From Pseudomonadota bacterium (GTDB taxonomy: Bacteria; Desulfobacterota; Desulfobulbia; Desulfobulbales; Desulfocapsaceae), in NCBI GenBank assembly GCA_018821985.1, contig JAHJKP010000049.1, forward strand, positions 1 to 64,000: a stretch of 64,000 bases of DNA. Direction: 5' to 3'. Each line of letters opens with the position of its first letter. Positions within the stretch are counted from its first letter, which is position 1. Below, one piece after another: positions 35,354 through 45,151 of the stretch. The notes under the pieces are model-generated. The model ran no database searches. It saw only the letters and a program-made list of their open reading frames with translations, and was not told the origin of the DNA. The position numbers and the translations under genes are program-made.

Positions 35354-38300
35354 TCAACGCCTTACAATTTCAATTCCATCAACTTGCAGGCTTGCCTTGC
35401 CGGTAAATTCCACGTGAAAACTGAGTTCTTCATCACGCATTAATGCAAACTCAACCTCAACTCCTGTAAAAGAGTTTTCGTTGAGTTCTTTAACCGTAAC
35501 ATTATGCCGAGAGAGAGCAGTCGCATCCGGTTCGTTAGTCACCGATAATGCTGCAGCAACATCTGTTTTATTTAAATTTCCCGCATTTTTCGTTCGCAGA
35601 TAAAAACGCGCTCGATACTGTCCTTTGCTGTAAATTCTATTGGGGCCATAGACTAATTCTCCATTCTTACTTTTCCCGGCTATGGCCTCAACAACCATTC
35701 CAGAAGAAGCATCTTTTTCATACACCAACTGCCCGGTGTCACCAACCATCTTTTCCGCTTCCATAAAGTCAAGAGGTGCATCGTTACCTGCTTTGTAAAC
35801 GGCTACTTGTTCAACACGAACACCGCCCTTTCCATAATAAAAAACGCGAAACTCCAGCTTAGCTTTCTTGGCAAGAGAAAAATCGAGATATACCTTTTGG
35901 TAAAGCTTATTCCCCTTTTCCCCTTTTAATTCTCTCTGAGAAAGAACAACCTGATCTCCGTTTTCTGCAACACTGGCTACCTCTAACCTGGCAATATCCT
36001 CTTCAGTACTCGCATCCGTATTGATGGTAAAATAGCAACGATACTCCCCTGGTGAATAGACATCATATGGACCATAAACCAAAAATCCCGGCTTATGTTT
36101 CCCCTCAATTGCCTCAAAGACCTGCTTGCCAATTTCTTTATCCTCTGCGACCTCTCCTGTTTGCTGATGTAGACGACTGTTCACACCATAAAAATAGGGC
36201 ATATCATACCAATCATTCTGCTTTTTATCAGCTTCAACAGGAACATTCTCTTTGACCTTAAAAAGATAAATATCCTTATTTCGCCAATCAGAGCTCTTAA
36301 AATGCATAAAATTTTCCATATCCACAAATTCCAGATAGGGCGATTGCATCAAGCGTCGAACGGTCGTTATCGGTCCATAAGCTGCTACCTTTTTAGGAAA
36401 AACATTTTCATGATCATGCACGGTAACATACTTGACCTTTAGTTTGCGTAGCATCTCATACTGCTGACGAGTTAGCATCCCTGTATTTATACTGCTCAAA
36501 GGAGTAACAACAGTTTCTATATATTCATTCAAGACAAGTGGGCTATATCCGTTCACTCGCTTGACTCTGTCAATCATAATATAATGTTGATACAGTGATG
36601 ATTGGTGTGAATCTCCTGGCCAGAGAGGTATTTCCAGCAACAGGCCATCGCCTATATTTTCTTTTACATGAGTATAGATATCCTGTCCCTTGTCAAGCAA
36701 GGTTATCCCCATTGGCTTGAACACATTATAATCTTTGAGTTGCATACCCATCGCAATCACCACAAGCGAAATCACTAAGGCATGGACCGTAGATTTTGTA
36801 CAGCGGCGCTGAATGCTCTTCACTGAAAAGGCTACCGCAATAGCCGCAGCGAATAAGACCATCGTCATTATACGATCAGAGACTCTCGGATAATTAAAGA
36901 AGGGGAAATAGTGATAAAAGAATATATAGAGAGATGATTTCCCGAAAGCTACGCCAAGAGCCAGCACATAGCAACAAAATGCCACAACTAGATAAAAAAG
37001 GCGGATCAGCTGTGCTTCGTCATCTATTTTATCATTTTTTTTAGAAGAAACAGCATACCAAAAAACCATCAGGAACAGATAACTGATCAAAACAGTCGGA
37101 ACTATTCCCAGGTAGACATTGCTTGTTGACTTGAAAAGATCAGACAGATGAGAAGAAAATAATTCCACATCTCGCAATGTCCTCCCTCCACCCACTATAG
37201 TAGAAGAAACTTTATTTACCTTACTCGATATAATCCAGACGACAATCAGCCCCATGGAAAAGATCAACGGGACAATCGGCAACACCCTATTTTTTTTGAC
37301 AAAGATTCCATTTGTGAAGATGTGCAACATGGAAAACAAATAGTGTCTGAGCAAAATGAGTCTTACCAATACAACCGACACCAAAAGAGTGGTAACAACT
37401 ATTGTAGTATCAACAGGTCGGTAAAGATATGTCACTCCGGACAAGAAAATGAGAGAATAGAGAGGTAATGATGATCCGGCCTCCACAGCCAAACCTTGAC
37501 GAAAGCTTAAGGGAGAGAAACGCTGATAGACAGAAGCCATACAGACAGAAATGAGTATAGGAATGAAAGGATAAATTCCGACGATCCACCAAAAAAATGG
37601 CGTAAGAAACTTATCATTATCACGACAAGCAAAAAGTATCTGAGTATAACATATTGCTGCTATAGCAGATCCCCATAGAATCAATAAAGAACGCGAAGTT
37701 GACCATGAAGAAACATAGTTGAGAGCGCCCTTGGAGAGAGAATTTTTTTCATCACTTAGGACAGGAAATTGTGCAACAATACGAAGAGGTATAAACAGTC
37801 CCAATAATACACAAATATAATAAATGAGATGTGGCTCGAGCATTGCCAGACAGATTAAACCAAAACTGGCGACAACACCGTAGCTGATTTTTCGTAACTG
37901 AATCCCTTTTTCTAAGAAAAAAAGAATAAATGGATATAAAAAAAACAGGAAGCCATATCCATGCCCGGATGACACGCCATGAATACGACTGGGGGCAAAA
38001 GTAAAGATTATGGCAGCAAGCAGTGCCCCGATCCTGCTGCCGCTATACAACCGGGCAAGGAGATACATAAAGACGCCAGCCAGTACATATGAACTGAGAA
38101 TAGTGCAGTTATAGGCTGCTATATCTCCCAGGGGGCTAAACAACATGTACAGGAAAGCCAGAGGAATTGTATTGAGCCCTGAAGTATCATGGGCCATAAG
38201 CATATTAAATTCATAGGGGTTTGTATCAAAAGGAACAGCCCCAATGAAGTTTTCTTTCACAAGCCAGAACCAATACAACAGTTGCAGCATGTCTCCCGTT

Positions 38301-38440
38301 CTATTCCAGCCTAAAGGTCCTCCATAAGGTGCATAGGGAATGGCTTGGTCAAAATATTGGATCAATGGATAGGTAGAAATGATCGCTAAAACGAGCATTG
38401 CCATCGCCACCAAACAATTCTCTAATGATTTTTTAAACAT
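35354..38440 (-). CDS. large GT-C-like membrane protein with duplicated C-terminal beta domain
   Basis: 1028 residues. The N-terminal half has roughly twelve to fourteen helices and an early periplasmic loop with NRTGDMLQLLYWFW, like the acidic loop of YfhO/GT-C proteins. After a soluble link (about 590-740) two tandem beta domains occur, at about 770-880 and 910-1028. They share the patterns FEAIEGKHKPGFLVYGP / VEAIAGKSKNGELVYGP and SPGEYRCYF / SKGQYRARF, a clear internal duplication. It probably adds a sugar or other group to glycan in the periplasm, with the beta domains binding carbohydrate. Its start overlaps the tandem-GT4 gene by 8 bases. Confidence 0.7.
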   Translation of the reverse strand: MFKKSLENCLVAMAMLVLAIISTYPLIQYFDQAIPYAPYGGPLGWNRTGDMLQLLYWFWLVKENFIGAVPFDTNPYEFNMLMAHDTSGLNTIPLAFLYMLFSPLGDIAAYNCTILSSYVLAGVFMYLLARLYSGSRIGALLAAIIFTFAPSRIHGVSSGHGYGFLFFLYPFILFFLEKGIQLRKISYGVVASFGLICLAMLEPHLIYYICVLLGLFIPLRIVAQFPVLSDEKNSLSKGALNYVSSWSTSRSLLILWGSAIAAICYTQILFACRDNDKFLTPFFWWIVGIYPFIPILISVCMASVYQRFSPLSFRQGLAVEAGSSLPLYSLIFLSGVTYLYRPVDTTIVVTTLLVSVVLVRLILLRHYLFSMLHIFTNGIFVKKNRVLPIVPLIFSMGLIVVWIISSKVNKVSSTIVGGGRTLRDVELFSSHLSDLFKSTSNVYLGIVPTVLISYLFLMVFWYAVSSKKNDKIDDEAQLIRLFYLVVAFCCYVLALGVAFGKSSLYIFFYHYFPFFNYPRVSDRIMTMVLFAAAIAVAFSVKSIQRRCTKSTVHALVISLVVIAMGMQLKDYNVFKPMGITLLDKGQDIYTHVKENIGDGLLLEIPLWPGDSHQSSLYQHYIMIDRVKRVNGYSPLVLNEYIETVVTPLSSINTGMLTRQQYEMLRKLKVKYVTVHDHENVFPKKVAAYGPITTVRRLMQSPYLEFVDMENFMHFKSSDWRNKDIYLFKVKENVPVEADKKQNDWYDMPYFYGVNSRLHQQTGEVAEDKEIGKQVFEAIEGKHKPGFLVYGPYDVYSPGEYRCYFTINTDASTEEDIARLEVASVAENGDQVVLSQRELKGEKGNKLYQKVYLDFSLAKKAKLEFRVFYYGKGGVRVEQVAVYKAGNDAPLDFMEAEKMVGDTGQLVYEKDASSGMVVEAIAGKSKNGELVYGPNRIYSKGQYRARFYLRTKNAGNLNKTDVAAALSVTNEPDATALSRHNVTVKELNENSFTGVEVEFALMRDEELSFHVEFTGKASLQVDGIEIVRR

Positions 38441-40760
38441 TCATCCCTCGAATGAATTCATCCAATTTCAGGCGAATAACTTCAGGTAAAAATACTTTTC
38501 TTCGTTGTTTTTGCCCGGAGAGTATTTTGCCTCGCACGTCAGGGTCATGCATAAGAAGTCTCGCCGCAGCTGCCAGTTCCTTAAGATTCTGTTTATCGGT
38601 AAAAAGAAGCCCTCCCTCCCCCAGTGTTTCAGGAATTGCGGAACTTTTATACGCGAAAACAGGTAGATCAAACCACATGGCTTCAATCAACGGTACGCCA
38701 AAACCTTCATGTTCACTCATGGACCAAAACAGATCTGCACATCGGTAACATGCGTGCAGAGTATTATCTGTAACCTTCCCGGCAAAAAAGACGTCACCCT
38801 CAATCCCAAGTATCCTGACCTGTTCCTTCAGCGACTGGTAATAGCTTTCCTGTTCGATAAAACCGCCCACCAGTATCAGCCTGCAATTGCCGTACATGGC
38901 AAGATACTCGGCAAAGGCATCAATCAAATCATGCTGACACTTATTAGCTACCAGTCGGCCAACAAAAAGTATATTATCCCTGCCATCCTGCAGCCTTGTC
39001 ATCATATTGGCATCAACCGGAATATTCCATTTTTCAGGGGCAATACAGATAGGCAATACAGATGGAGAAGCAAAACCACTTTCTTCCAGATCACGACAGT
39101 TAAAACGGGAATCTCCGGCACTGACAGGAAAGTATGGAGCTAATCTGTTTAAATCCTTGAGTCCCTGTTCCAGTTTTAACGCCAGTTCCGGGTCTGCATC
39201 GCGGACCAACTCTGGGGGGGTAATATTATGATAGATGAGACTTTTGGGCCCTGGGTGGTTAATAACAAAATCGGTAAGACCGGCTCCAATGGAATGATGA
39301 TAGATAAGCCCGACATCCGCCTTTATCCCTTTTCCATCCTTGAACAGGCGCGCTTCATGGGTCATTGAGGGATCGATATGCTCTGTAAAGATCTCCGATT
39401 TATAGCCTTTTTGCTTCAGCAGATCACGAATAATCATGGTCTGATTACTGATCGCATCACCATGGGCAAAGCCCGGAACCAACTGATGAATTGTCCACGG
39501 ACTTGTCCTGTGTTGTGTTTTTTCTTTTAATATTTGTGCTGATCTCAAACCCAGTACGCTCTCGTAGCGATCAATTACCGCATCCCATTCCGCATACTGG
39601 CGAGCATATTCTCTGCCTTTTTCCCCCAGTCCAAGCAATTCACTCTCTTCCATAGAGCTGATCCTATGGAAGAGATGCGCCCAGTCTTCACGACTTACTG
39701 CTAACCACCCGCTGCCTGCCGCATCCACGGCCATGGCAGTTGCAAGACACTCACCATGGACAGCCACAGGTCTATTGTAAAACCAGGCCTCCATAATCAC
39801 ACGTGAATAACTTTCATTTCTACTTGGCTGGAACAATGCTGTACAGCGGGATAGCAAGGCTTCCTTATCCGGTTCTGAAACAAGCCCGAGATCATATACC
39901 CCCGGCACTGAAGCGCCAAACTGCTCTTCGCCGGGCCCAGCAATTATCAGCTTTAATCTACTCTCCGGATGATTCTTGCGATATTCCTGATATGCTTCGA
40001 CAAGTAGTGCCGTATTTTTGGTTTTATCGCGCCGCCCCAGGCACAACACATATTTTTCTTCCGCCAGATCAAGTCCTGCCACTTGCCTTGGTAATTCTTG
40101 CTGCGTCAGGTCAAAACTTTCCACCCCAACGCCGACAACCTCTCCCTTCCTGTCGATACCCGGCCCGAATAAATTGTGGGCCAAACGCTCCTCCCCCAGT
40201 GAATTATAGAGGATACCACGACACCCTCGCATAATATTTTCAACTTCGGGCAGATAAGCATAGACCTCATCATGGAGGCATGGCTGCAAGAAAGATTTAT
40301 CTGCAACGTGAGGAAGGCCATTCAAAACAACGCCATAAAGATAGGGCAGGAAAACAAAGGCGTGATATCTTTTCTTATTCCATTTCAGATAACGTTCGAG
40401 GGCCAGAGAATTGATATTTTCGGCAACAAACAGCTCACCTGTCCCAAAGGTAAAGGGATTGATACCGGCTCTTAAATTTTCAGGAGGAATTGCTAATGCA
40501 TAACTATTGGCTTGATTAAAGAGGTCTCCATTCCGTTTATCAACCTTGAACCTACGCACAAGAAGCCCATCAAGCATCTCAGCGCCTGATGGTAAATGAT
40601 TGGAGGACCAGTCTTCAAGAAAGGAAGAGCAGCAGGTAGTCAAGACTTCAATCTTATGCCCGCGTTTTGCCAGACGATTGGAGACCTGCCAGGCAAGCTG
40701 TTCGGCCCCGCCTTTTAAATTCTGACCAAACCAGGGAATAACAAAGGCAACAGGATTCAT
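38433..40760 (-). CDS. bifunctional protein with two tandem family 4 glycosyltransferase domains
   Basis: 775 residues, twice a normal GT4. The first unit (about 1-405) begins VAFVIPWFGQNLKGGAEQLA, has YVLCLGRRDKTKN and QPSRNESYSRVIMEAW as its donor site. The second (about 420-775) begins IHQLVPGFAHGDAISNQT, has ILFVGRLVANKCQHDLIDAF and EHEGFGVPLIEAMW with intact E-x7-E. It could add two successive residues or make a repeating disaccharide. Stop and start overlaps with both neighbours (4 bases with the methyltransferase gene, 8 bases with the membrane protein gene) show a tightly coupled operon. The pair sits next to Wzm/Wzt, so an ABC-exported polymer is its likely product. Confidence 0.9.
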   Translation of the reverse strand: MNPVAFVIPWFGQNLKGGAEQLAWQVSNRLAKRGHKIEVLTTCCSSFLEDWSSNHLPSGAEMLDGLLVRRFKVDKRNGDLFNQANSYALAIPPENLRAGINPFTFGTGELFVAENINSLALERYLKWNKKRYHAFVFLPYLYGVVLNGLPHVADKSFLQPCLHDEVYAYLPEVENIMRGCRGILYNSLGEERLAHNLFGPGIDRKGEVVGVGVESFDLTQQELPRQVAGLDLAEEKYVLCLGRRDKTKNTALLVEAYQEYRKNHPESRLKLIIAGPGEEQFGASVPGVYDLGLVSEPDKEALLSRCTALFQPSRNESYSRVIMEAWFYNRPVAVHGECLATAMAVDAAGSGWLAVSREDWAHLFHRISSMEESELLGLGEKGREYARQYAEWDAVIDRYESVLGLRSAQILKEKTQHRTSPWTIHQLVPGFAHGDAISNQTMIIRDLLKQKGYKSEIFTEHIDPSMTHEARLFKDGKGIKADVGLIYHHSIGAGLTDFVINHPGPKSLIYHNITPPELVRDADPELALKLEQGLKDLNRLAPYFPVSAGDSRFNCRDLEESGFASPSVLPICIAPEKWNIPVDANMMTRLQDGRDNILFVGRLVANKCQHDLIDAFAEYLAMYGNCRLILVGGFIEQESYYQSLKEQVRILGIEGDVFFAGKVTDNTLHACYRCADLFWSMSEHEGFGVPLIEAMWFDLPVFAYKSSAIPETLGEGGLLFTDKQNLKELAAAARLLMHDPDVRGKILSGQKQRRKVFLPEVIRLKLDEFIRGMNV

Positions 40761-41995
40761 GCCTTATATCCAACTACCGTGTAATCCCTAGCACAGGAGA
40801 GAATCTCGTTCAGGCGTGCAGCAAGCTGTGGTGCCTCTGTCTCAGGAAGACGTTGTTCTCCTTCATGGGGATGCAGGAAAAGGAGTTCGACCTTACAGAA
40901 CCCTCGATATTCCATAAGGAATTGGTGCGTTTCAGGGTAGAGAGGTCGGAGATGGGTCGGGTCGGCCCAAAAATTACAGGCGCCCACAAGTAAATTCCTA
41001 GGATTGGGCGTTTCAAAAAGTGCCACACCACCAGGCTTCAAAACTCGCACACTTTCATCAAACAGGGCAATTCTGTCATCAAAGCTGAGATGTTCAATAA
41101 GATGAAATGATGTGATAGCCCCCAGACTGTTTTCAGGGAGAGAACGTAGGTGACTGAGGGCATCATTCTCTATTACCTTAAGACCTTTTTCACGACACTC
41201 CTGCACCAGCACATGATTTAAGTCCAGGCCACTTGCCAGTAAGTCCTCATCTTGCATGATTCCAAGCCACTCGCCACGGCCACAACCGATATCGAGGATT
41301 TCACGTCCTGGAGCTCCTGCTCCGGCCTCACGCATAAGGGGGACATATTGCAACAATCGATCTCGGATTTCTTCTCGGGTCCCACGGAATTGATTTTCAA
41401 AGGCAAGATAAAGGGGATCAAGGATATCCAGGCCAGTCAGATGAGGTGAAGGAGCCTCCTGACTGCCGTCCTTGGCCGTCACCTCCCGGCGCAGTTCTTC
41501 CAGGAGAATGGAGACCCTTCTTTCCTGGGTGATAAGTCCTGTTTTCAGGTAATCGATAAGAGCTGATTTCTTTTTCAACTGTTCATCAATTTGTCTCACC
41601 TGTCTTTCCACAAGAGCCGTGTTGCGATTCATGTCCCGGACACCATCAAGGGTTATGCGAAGGCTCTGCAGGATAGCGCTGTTGAAATTTCTCTGTGGAA
41701 TCGTAATCACCCGTCCGAGAAAGACAGTTACCTTCCCCAGAAATCGGGCAATTTTTCGCATAATGCCACGGTAATGGAGCATGGAGGTGACCTCAGCTCC
41801 GGCGTTGACATTCTGCTCGGCAACATTCAACGTTGATCCCAGTTGCCCCCAGGAGTATGGGTCATTGATCGCAAGTTCCTCAGAAGCAACTCTGTTCCTT
41901 CCCCCTGCAATACTCTTCTGCTGCAGGCGCAACTCCAATCCAATTTTATCAAGCAACTGAGCCATATCGATGTCTGGATTTCTGCTTTCTAACAT
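40757..41995 (-). CDS. SAM methyltransferase with long N-terminal helical region, possible chain terminator
   Basis: 412 residues. The C-terminal domain has SAM motif I LDIGCGRGEW at 234-243, then ASGLDLNHVLVQ and LIEHLSFDDR with ETPNPRNLL, as in glycan methyltransferases of ABC-exported O-antigens. Residues 1-200 are helical and polar, with a coiled-coil-like stretch about 110-175 (RQVRQIDEQLKKK), which may measure chain length or hold the protein to the membrane. In ABC-dependent systems a methyl cap stops chain growth and is read by Wzt. The position beside wzt and the tandem GT4 fits this role, but there is no WbdD-type kinase domain. Confidence 0.8.
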   Translation of the reverse strand: MLESRNPDIDMAQLLDKIGLELRLQQKSIAGGRNRVASEELAINDPYSWGQLGSTLNVAEQNVNAGAEVTSMLHYRGIMRKIARFLGKVTVFLGRVITIPQRNFNSAILQSLRITLDGVRDMNRNTALVERQVRQIDEQLKKKSALIDYLKTGLITQERRVSILLEELRREVTAKDGSQEAPSPHLTGLDILDPLYLAFENQFRGTREEIRDRLLQYVPLMREAGAGAPGREILDIGCGRGEWLGIMQDEDLLASGLDLNHVLVQECREKGLKVIENDALSHLRSLPENSLGAITSFHLIEHLSFDDRIALFDESVRVLKPGGVALFETPNPRNLLVGACNFWADPTHLRPLYPETHQFLMEYRGFCKVELLFLHPHEGEQRLPETEAPQLAARLNEILSCARDYTVVGYKA

Positions 41996-42060
41996 GAACC
42001 GATCCTCTCAGACTTTTGCAAAATATCTGCTGATATCATTCGTATCATCTCAAATTATTA

Positions 42061-43317
42061 TTACTCATGTACACCGACATTGTCCCGGCGTGTCATGCTT
42101 ACCGCAACTTCGACAGGCAGGGCGACCACTCCGACAAAAGGGGGCTCGTCTCCAGCTATGACCTGTAGGGCAAGGCAGCGGTCCCACCAGTCGCAATTTC
42201 CTTCCAGGTGAGATTCACCAGCATGAATGGCAACACAAACGGAATAATTTCCAGGGCCTATATTCAAGGGAAGGGTAAAAGCTACATCAAGGCTGTCACC
42301 ACCATTCACTTTCATATCACCGTGACCAAGGTGTGTTGTATTGGTTCCGTACACATCATTACCCATTCTATCACGCAGAAGAATTCCCACCGTAGGGCTA
42401 TTCATATCCTCATAAAAATCTACCGCACAACGCAGTACCACTTTCTCTCCAACCAAAAAAGATCGTACCGACCGGCCATCAATTTTTGTAATATCCACCT
42501 GCATGATCCTGGCAGTCCCGTTTCCCGAACGGGTTGAGATGCGCCCATCCACCCCCTCCACCTGCCGAATATCCTCGTCGAGTTTTTTTCGTGCTATTAC
42601 TGAGTTATAGTAATCAAGTACGGTATCAGGAGCGCCATCTTTGACAATGGCTCCACCATCCAGGAGAATTGCCCGATTACATAAGGATTTCACTGCCCCG
42701 GGATCGTGAGAGACAAAGAGGAGAGTGGTGCCTTGGTCACGATACTCACGAATACGACTGATACATTTATGCTGGAAATAGGCGTCACCCACGGATAACG
42801 CCTCATCAACTATCAGAATCTCAGGACGCCTGACGGTAGCGGCACTGAAGGCCAAACGCACCTGCATACCTGTAGAGTAGACCCTGACAGGTTGATCCAT
42901 ATAGTCACCGAGCTCTGAAAATTCCCTGATTTCTTCAAGGAGAGCATGAGCCTCTTCACTGCTATAGCCCATCATCTGGCAGGTCATCAGGGCATTAACG
43001 CGCCCGGAAAAGTCCTGATGAAATCCCATCCCCAGCTCAAGCAAGGCAGAAACACGGCCATGAATCTCGATCGTCCCCTCACTGGGTACCGATGTTCTGG
43101 TTAATAATTTCAATAATGTTGATTTGCCGGCACCGTTGACTCCGATCACGCCTAGTGACTCACCCGCATTCAGTTCAAAACTGAGATTACGTAGAATCCA
43201 GGAATCCTGATGTCCCTGATACCTCCCGAGACTGAGCCATTCACCAAGACGGGTCCAGCGACTCGGGTACCGTTTATACTTCTTACCCAGATTATTGACA
43301 ATGATACAAGCACTCAC
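42061..43317 (-). CDS. wzt: O-antigen/polysaccharide ABC transporter ATP-binding protein with C-terminal Wzt domain
   Basis: 418 residues. The nucleotide-binding domain has Walker A GVNGAGKST at 59-67, the signature YSTGMQVRLAF at 147-157 and Walker B ILIVDE at 167-172. The extra C-terminal part from about 255 is a Wzt-C beta sandwich that recognises the cap of a finished chain: RSFLVGEKVVLRCAVDF, GNDVYGTNT and FTLPLNIGPGNYSVCVAIH are its typical segments. With Wzm it exports lipid-linked polysaccharide across the inner membrane. It overlaps wzm by 4 bases (ATGA). Confidence 0.96.
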   Translation of the reverse strand: MSACIIVNNLGKKYKRYPSRWTRLGEWLSLGRYQGHQDSWILRNLSFELNAGESLGVIGVNGAGKSTLLKLLTRTSVPSEGTIEIHGRVSALLELGMGFHQDFSGRVNALMTCQMMGYSSEEAHALLEEIREFSELGDYMDQPVRVYSTGMQVRLAFSAATVRRPEILIVDEALSVGDAYFQHKCISRIREYRDQGTTLLFVSHDPGAVKSLCNRAILLDGGAIVKDGAPDTVLDYYNSVIARKKLDEDIRQVEGVDGRISTRSGNGTARIMQVDITKIDGRSVRSFLVGEKVVLRCAVDFYEDMNSPTVGILLRDRMGNDVYGTNTTHLGHGDMKVNGGDSLDVAFTLPLNIGPGNYSVCVAIHAGESHLEGNCDWWDRCLALQVIAGDEPPFVGVVALPVEVAVSMTRRDNVGVHE

Positions 43318-44117
43318 AGCTCATCCACCATCTCATCCGCCAGTCGATGAAACACAAAAAAACCGCCAATCAGTGCAATAAGTGCTCCCATAAAATGCCA
43401 CTTGAAATTCATATAATCAGGCCATATGCCATGCAGTATGATATTTTGATAGGCTTGGAGAAAGGAGGTCATCGGATTGAAGGACAAAAGACCTTGAGCT
43501 TTTTCCGGCACCATGGTCAGTGTATAGACAATGGGAGTAAACCAAAACCAGAACTGTATAATCACGTTAACAAATTGGCCGATATCCCGGAAAAAGACAT
43601 TCATACTGCCAAGCATCACCCCCAGGCCCACCACAAACATCTGCTGCATAATGAGTAGAGGAACATATCCCAAGACAACCCAACCCGGGAACCGACCTGT
43701 CAGCAACAAAAAGCTAAGAAAAAGGGTGAAGATTATCAGGAAGTTGATAGTGGCCGAACAGAGAGCGATAACAGGGAGTGTTATCCTGGGGAAACTGACT
43801 TTTTTCAGCAGTGCGGCTTGTTCAACAAAGATATTGGGGAAACGGTTGAGAAGTTCCACGAAAAAAAGCCAGGGCAGTAGACCGGCACAGACAAAGAGCC
43901 CATACCCCATTGAATCGTCAATGCCCGGCAATTTTGCCCGCATCACCCGGGAAAAGATCACCGTATAGATGAAAATCATGGTCAGAGGATTCAGAACAGA
44001 CCAGATGCTACCAAGAAGCGAGCCCATATAGCGGCTGCGGAATTCTCTGGCAACCATACTGAGCACAAACCCTCTGTAATGGTACAGGGCGATAAGACGA
44101 CCTTTGAAATCACCCAT
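43314..44117 (-). CDS. wzm: polysaccharide ABC transporter permease
   Basis: 267-residue ABC-2 type permease with about six helices: VAREFRSRYMGSLLGSIWSVLNPLTMIFIYTVIF at the N-terminus is the family signature, and FVNVIIQFWFWFTPIVYTLTMVP marks the C-terminal core. It forms the channel for the lipid-linked glycan exported by Wzt, to which its gene is coupled. It starts 65 bases after the GDP-mannose dehydratase-like gene. Confidence 0.96.
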   Translation of the reverse strand: MGDFKGRLIALYHYRGFVLSMVAREFRSRYMGSLLGSIWSVLNPLTMIFIYTVIFSRVMRAKLPGIDDSMGYGLFVCAGLLPWLFFVELLNRFPNIFVEQAALLKKVSFPRITLPVIALCSATINFLIIFTLFLSFLLLTGRFPGWVVLGYVPLLIMQQMFVVGLGVMLGSMNVFFRDIGQFVNVIIQFWFWFTPIVYTLTMVPEKAQGLLSFNPMTSFLQAYQNIILHGIWPDYMNFKWHFMGALIALIGGFFVFHRLADEMVDEL

Positions 44118-44182
44118 GGTATCAGGACAAAGACCGGATGTCGTAGTTTAAGAGAATGGCACCCCGACAGACATGACCCATA

Positions 44183-45151
44183 TTAATTTTCCATATCCTT
44201 CATGCACGCTTCGACCATCATCGCCGCCACTTCTTTCATTCCATATTTAGCCTTCCAGCCCAACGCTCTTGCCGCCTTACCCGGATCGGCAAGGGATATC
44301 TTGATATCGGTTGGACGCAACAAATCCGGATTCAACTCGACATGCTCCTGCCAATTGAGCCCCAGAGAGGAGAAAACGGTTTCCACCATCTCTTCCAAAC
44401 TATAGGTTTTTCCCGTGGCCACGATATAGTCATCGGCCTCATCCTGCTGAAGCATCAGCCACATGGCTTCGACATACTCCGGTGCCCATCCCCAGTCACG
44501 CATAACCGTAATATTGCCAAGCTTCATCTTCTGCTGCAAACCAGCCTTAATCTGACACGCCTCGCGGACAATTTTCTGGGTAACAAATCGCTCCGGACGA
44601 AGGGGCGATTCATGATTGAACAACAGACCGGAACAGGCAAAAAGGCCATATGCCTCACGATAGTTGGCTACCTGCCAGAAGGCTGCTGCTTTTGCCACCG
44701 CATAGGGGCTACGGGGACGGAACGGGGTCTCTTCATCCGCACGTTCACCATCAGTATTACCAAAGCATTCACTTGAGCAGGCATTGTAAAACCGTACAGG
44801 CATATCCTGGATACGTATTGCTTCCAACAGATTCAACGTTCCTATACCGATACTCTCAAAGGTCTCCACGGGCTGACTGAATGACAGGCCAACAGAACTC
44901 TGTCCCGCCAGATTATAGATTTCATCCGGCTCCACCTTTTTCAGCACCTGCAGCACACTGCGAAAATCATTGGAGGAAACAGATTCGGTTTGAACCTCCC
45001 CCTTTATTCCAAGACGTTCCAGATTGGCAAAGGACGACATCTGGGCATCACGAGATGACCCAACGACACGATACCCTTTGTTCAGAAGCAATTTGGATAA
45101 ATAAGCTCCATCCTGACCAGAGACCCCTAAGATAAGAGCAGTTTTACTCAT
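44183..45151 (-). CDS. GDP-mannose 4,6-dehydratase-like SDR (second copy)
   Basis: 322 residues from ATG 45151 ([10 protein letters not shown]); the open frame runs back to 45217 inside gmd, but that extension does not match the family. The cofactor loop is [10 protein letters not shown], followed by SSRDAQ. Active-site segments are ACSSECFG and [11 protein letters not shown], and [18 protein letters not shown] is diagnostic of GDP-mannose dehydratases. It is shorter than its upstream neighbour gmd, which it overlaps by 8 bases. Either both make GDP-4-keto-6-deoxymannose, or this copy has become a reductase for GDP-D-rhamnose, as the related RMD enzymes have. Sequence reading alone cannot decide. 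Confidence 0.85.
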   Translation of the reverse strand: MSKTALILGVSGQDGAYLSKLLLNKGYRVVGSSRDAQMSSFANLERLGIKGEVQTESVSSNDFRSVLQVLKKVEPDEIYNLAGQSSVGLSFSQPVETFESIGIGTLNLLEAIRIQDMPVRFYNACSSECFGNTDGERADEETPFRPRSPYAVAKAAAFWQVANYREAYGLFACSGLLFNHESPLRPERFVTQKIVREACQIKAGLQQKMKLGNITVMRDWGWAPEYVEAMWLMLQQDEADDYIVATGKTYSLEEMVETVFSSLGLNWQEHVELNPDLLRPTDIKISLADPGKAARALGWKAKYGMKEVAAMMVEACMKDMEN

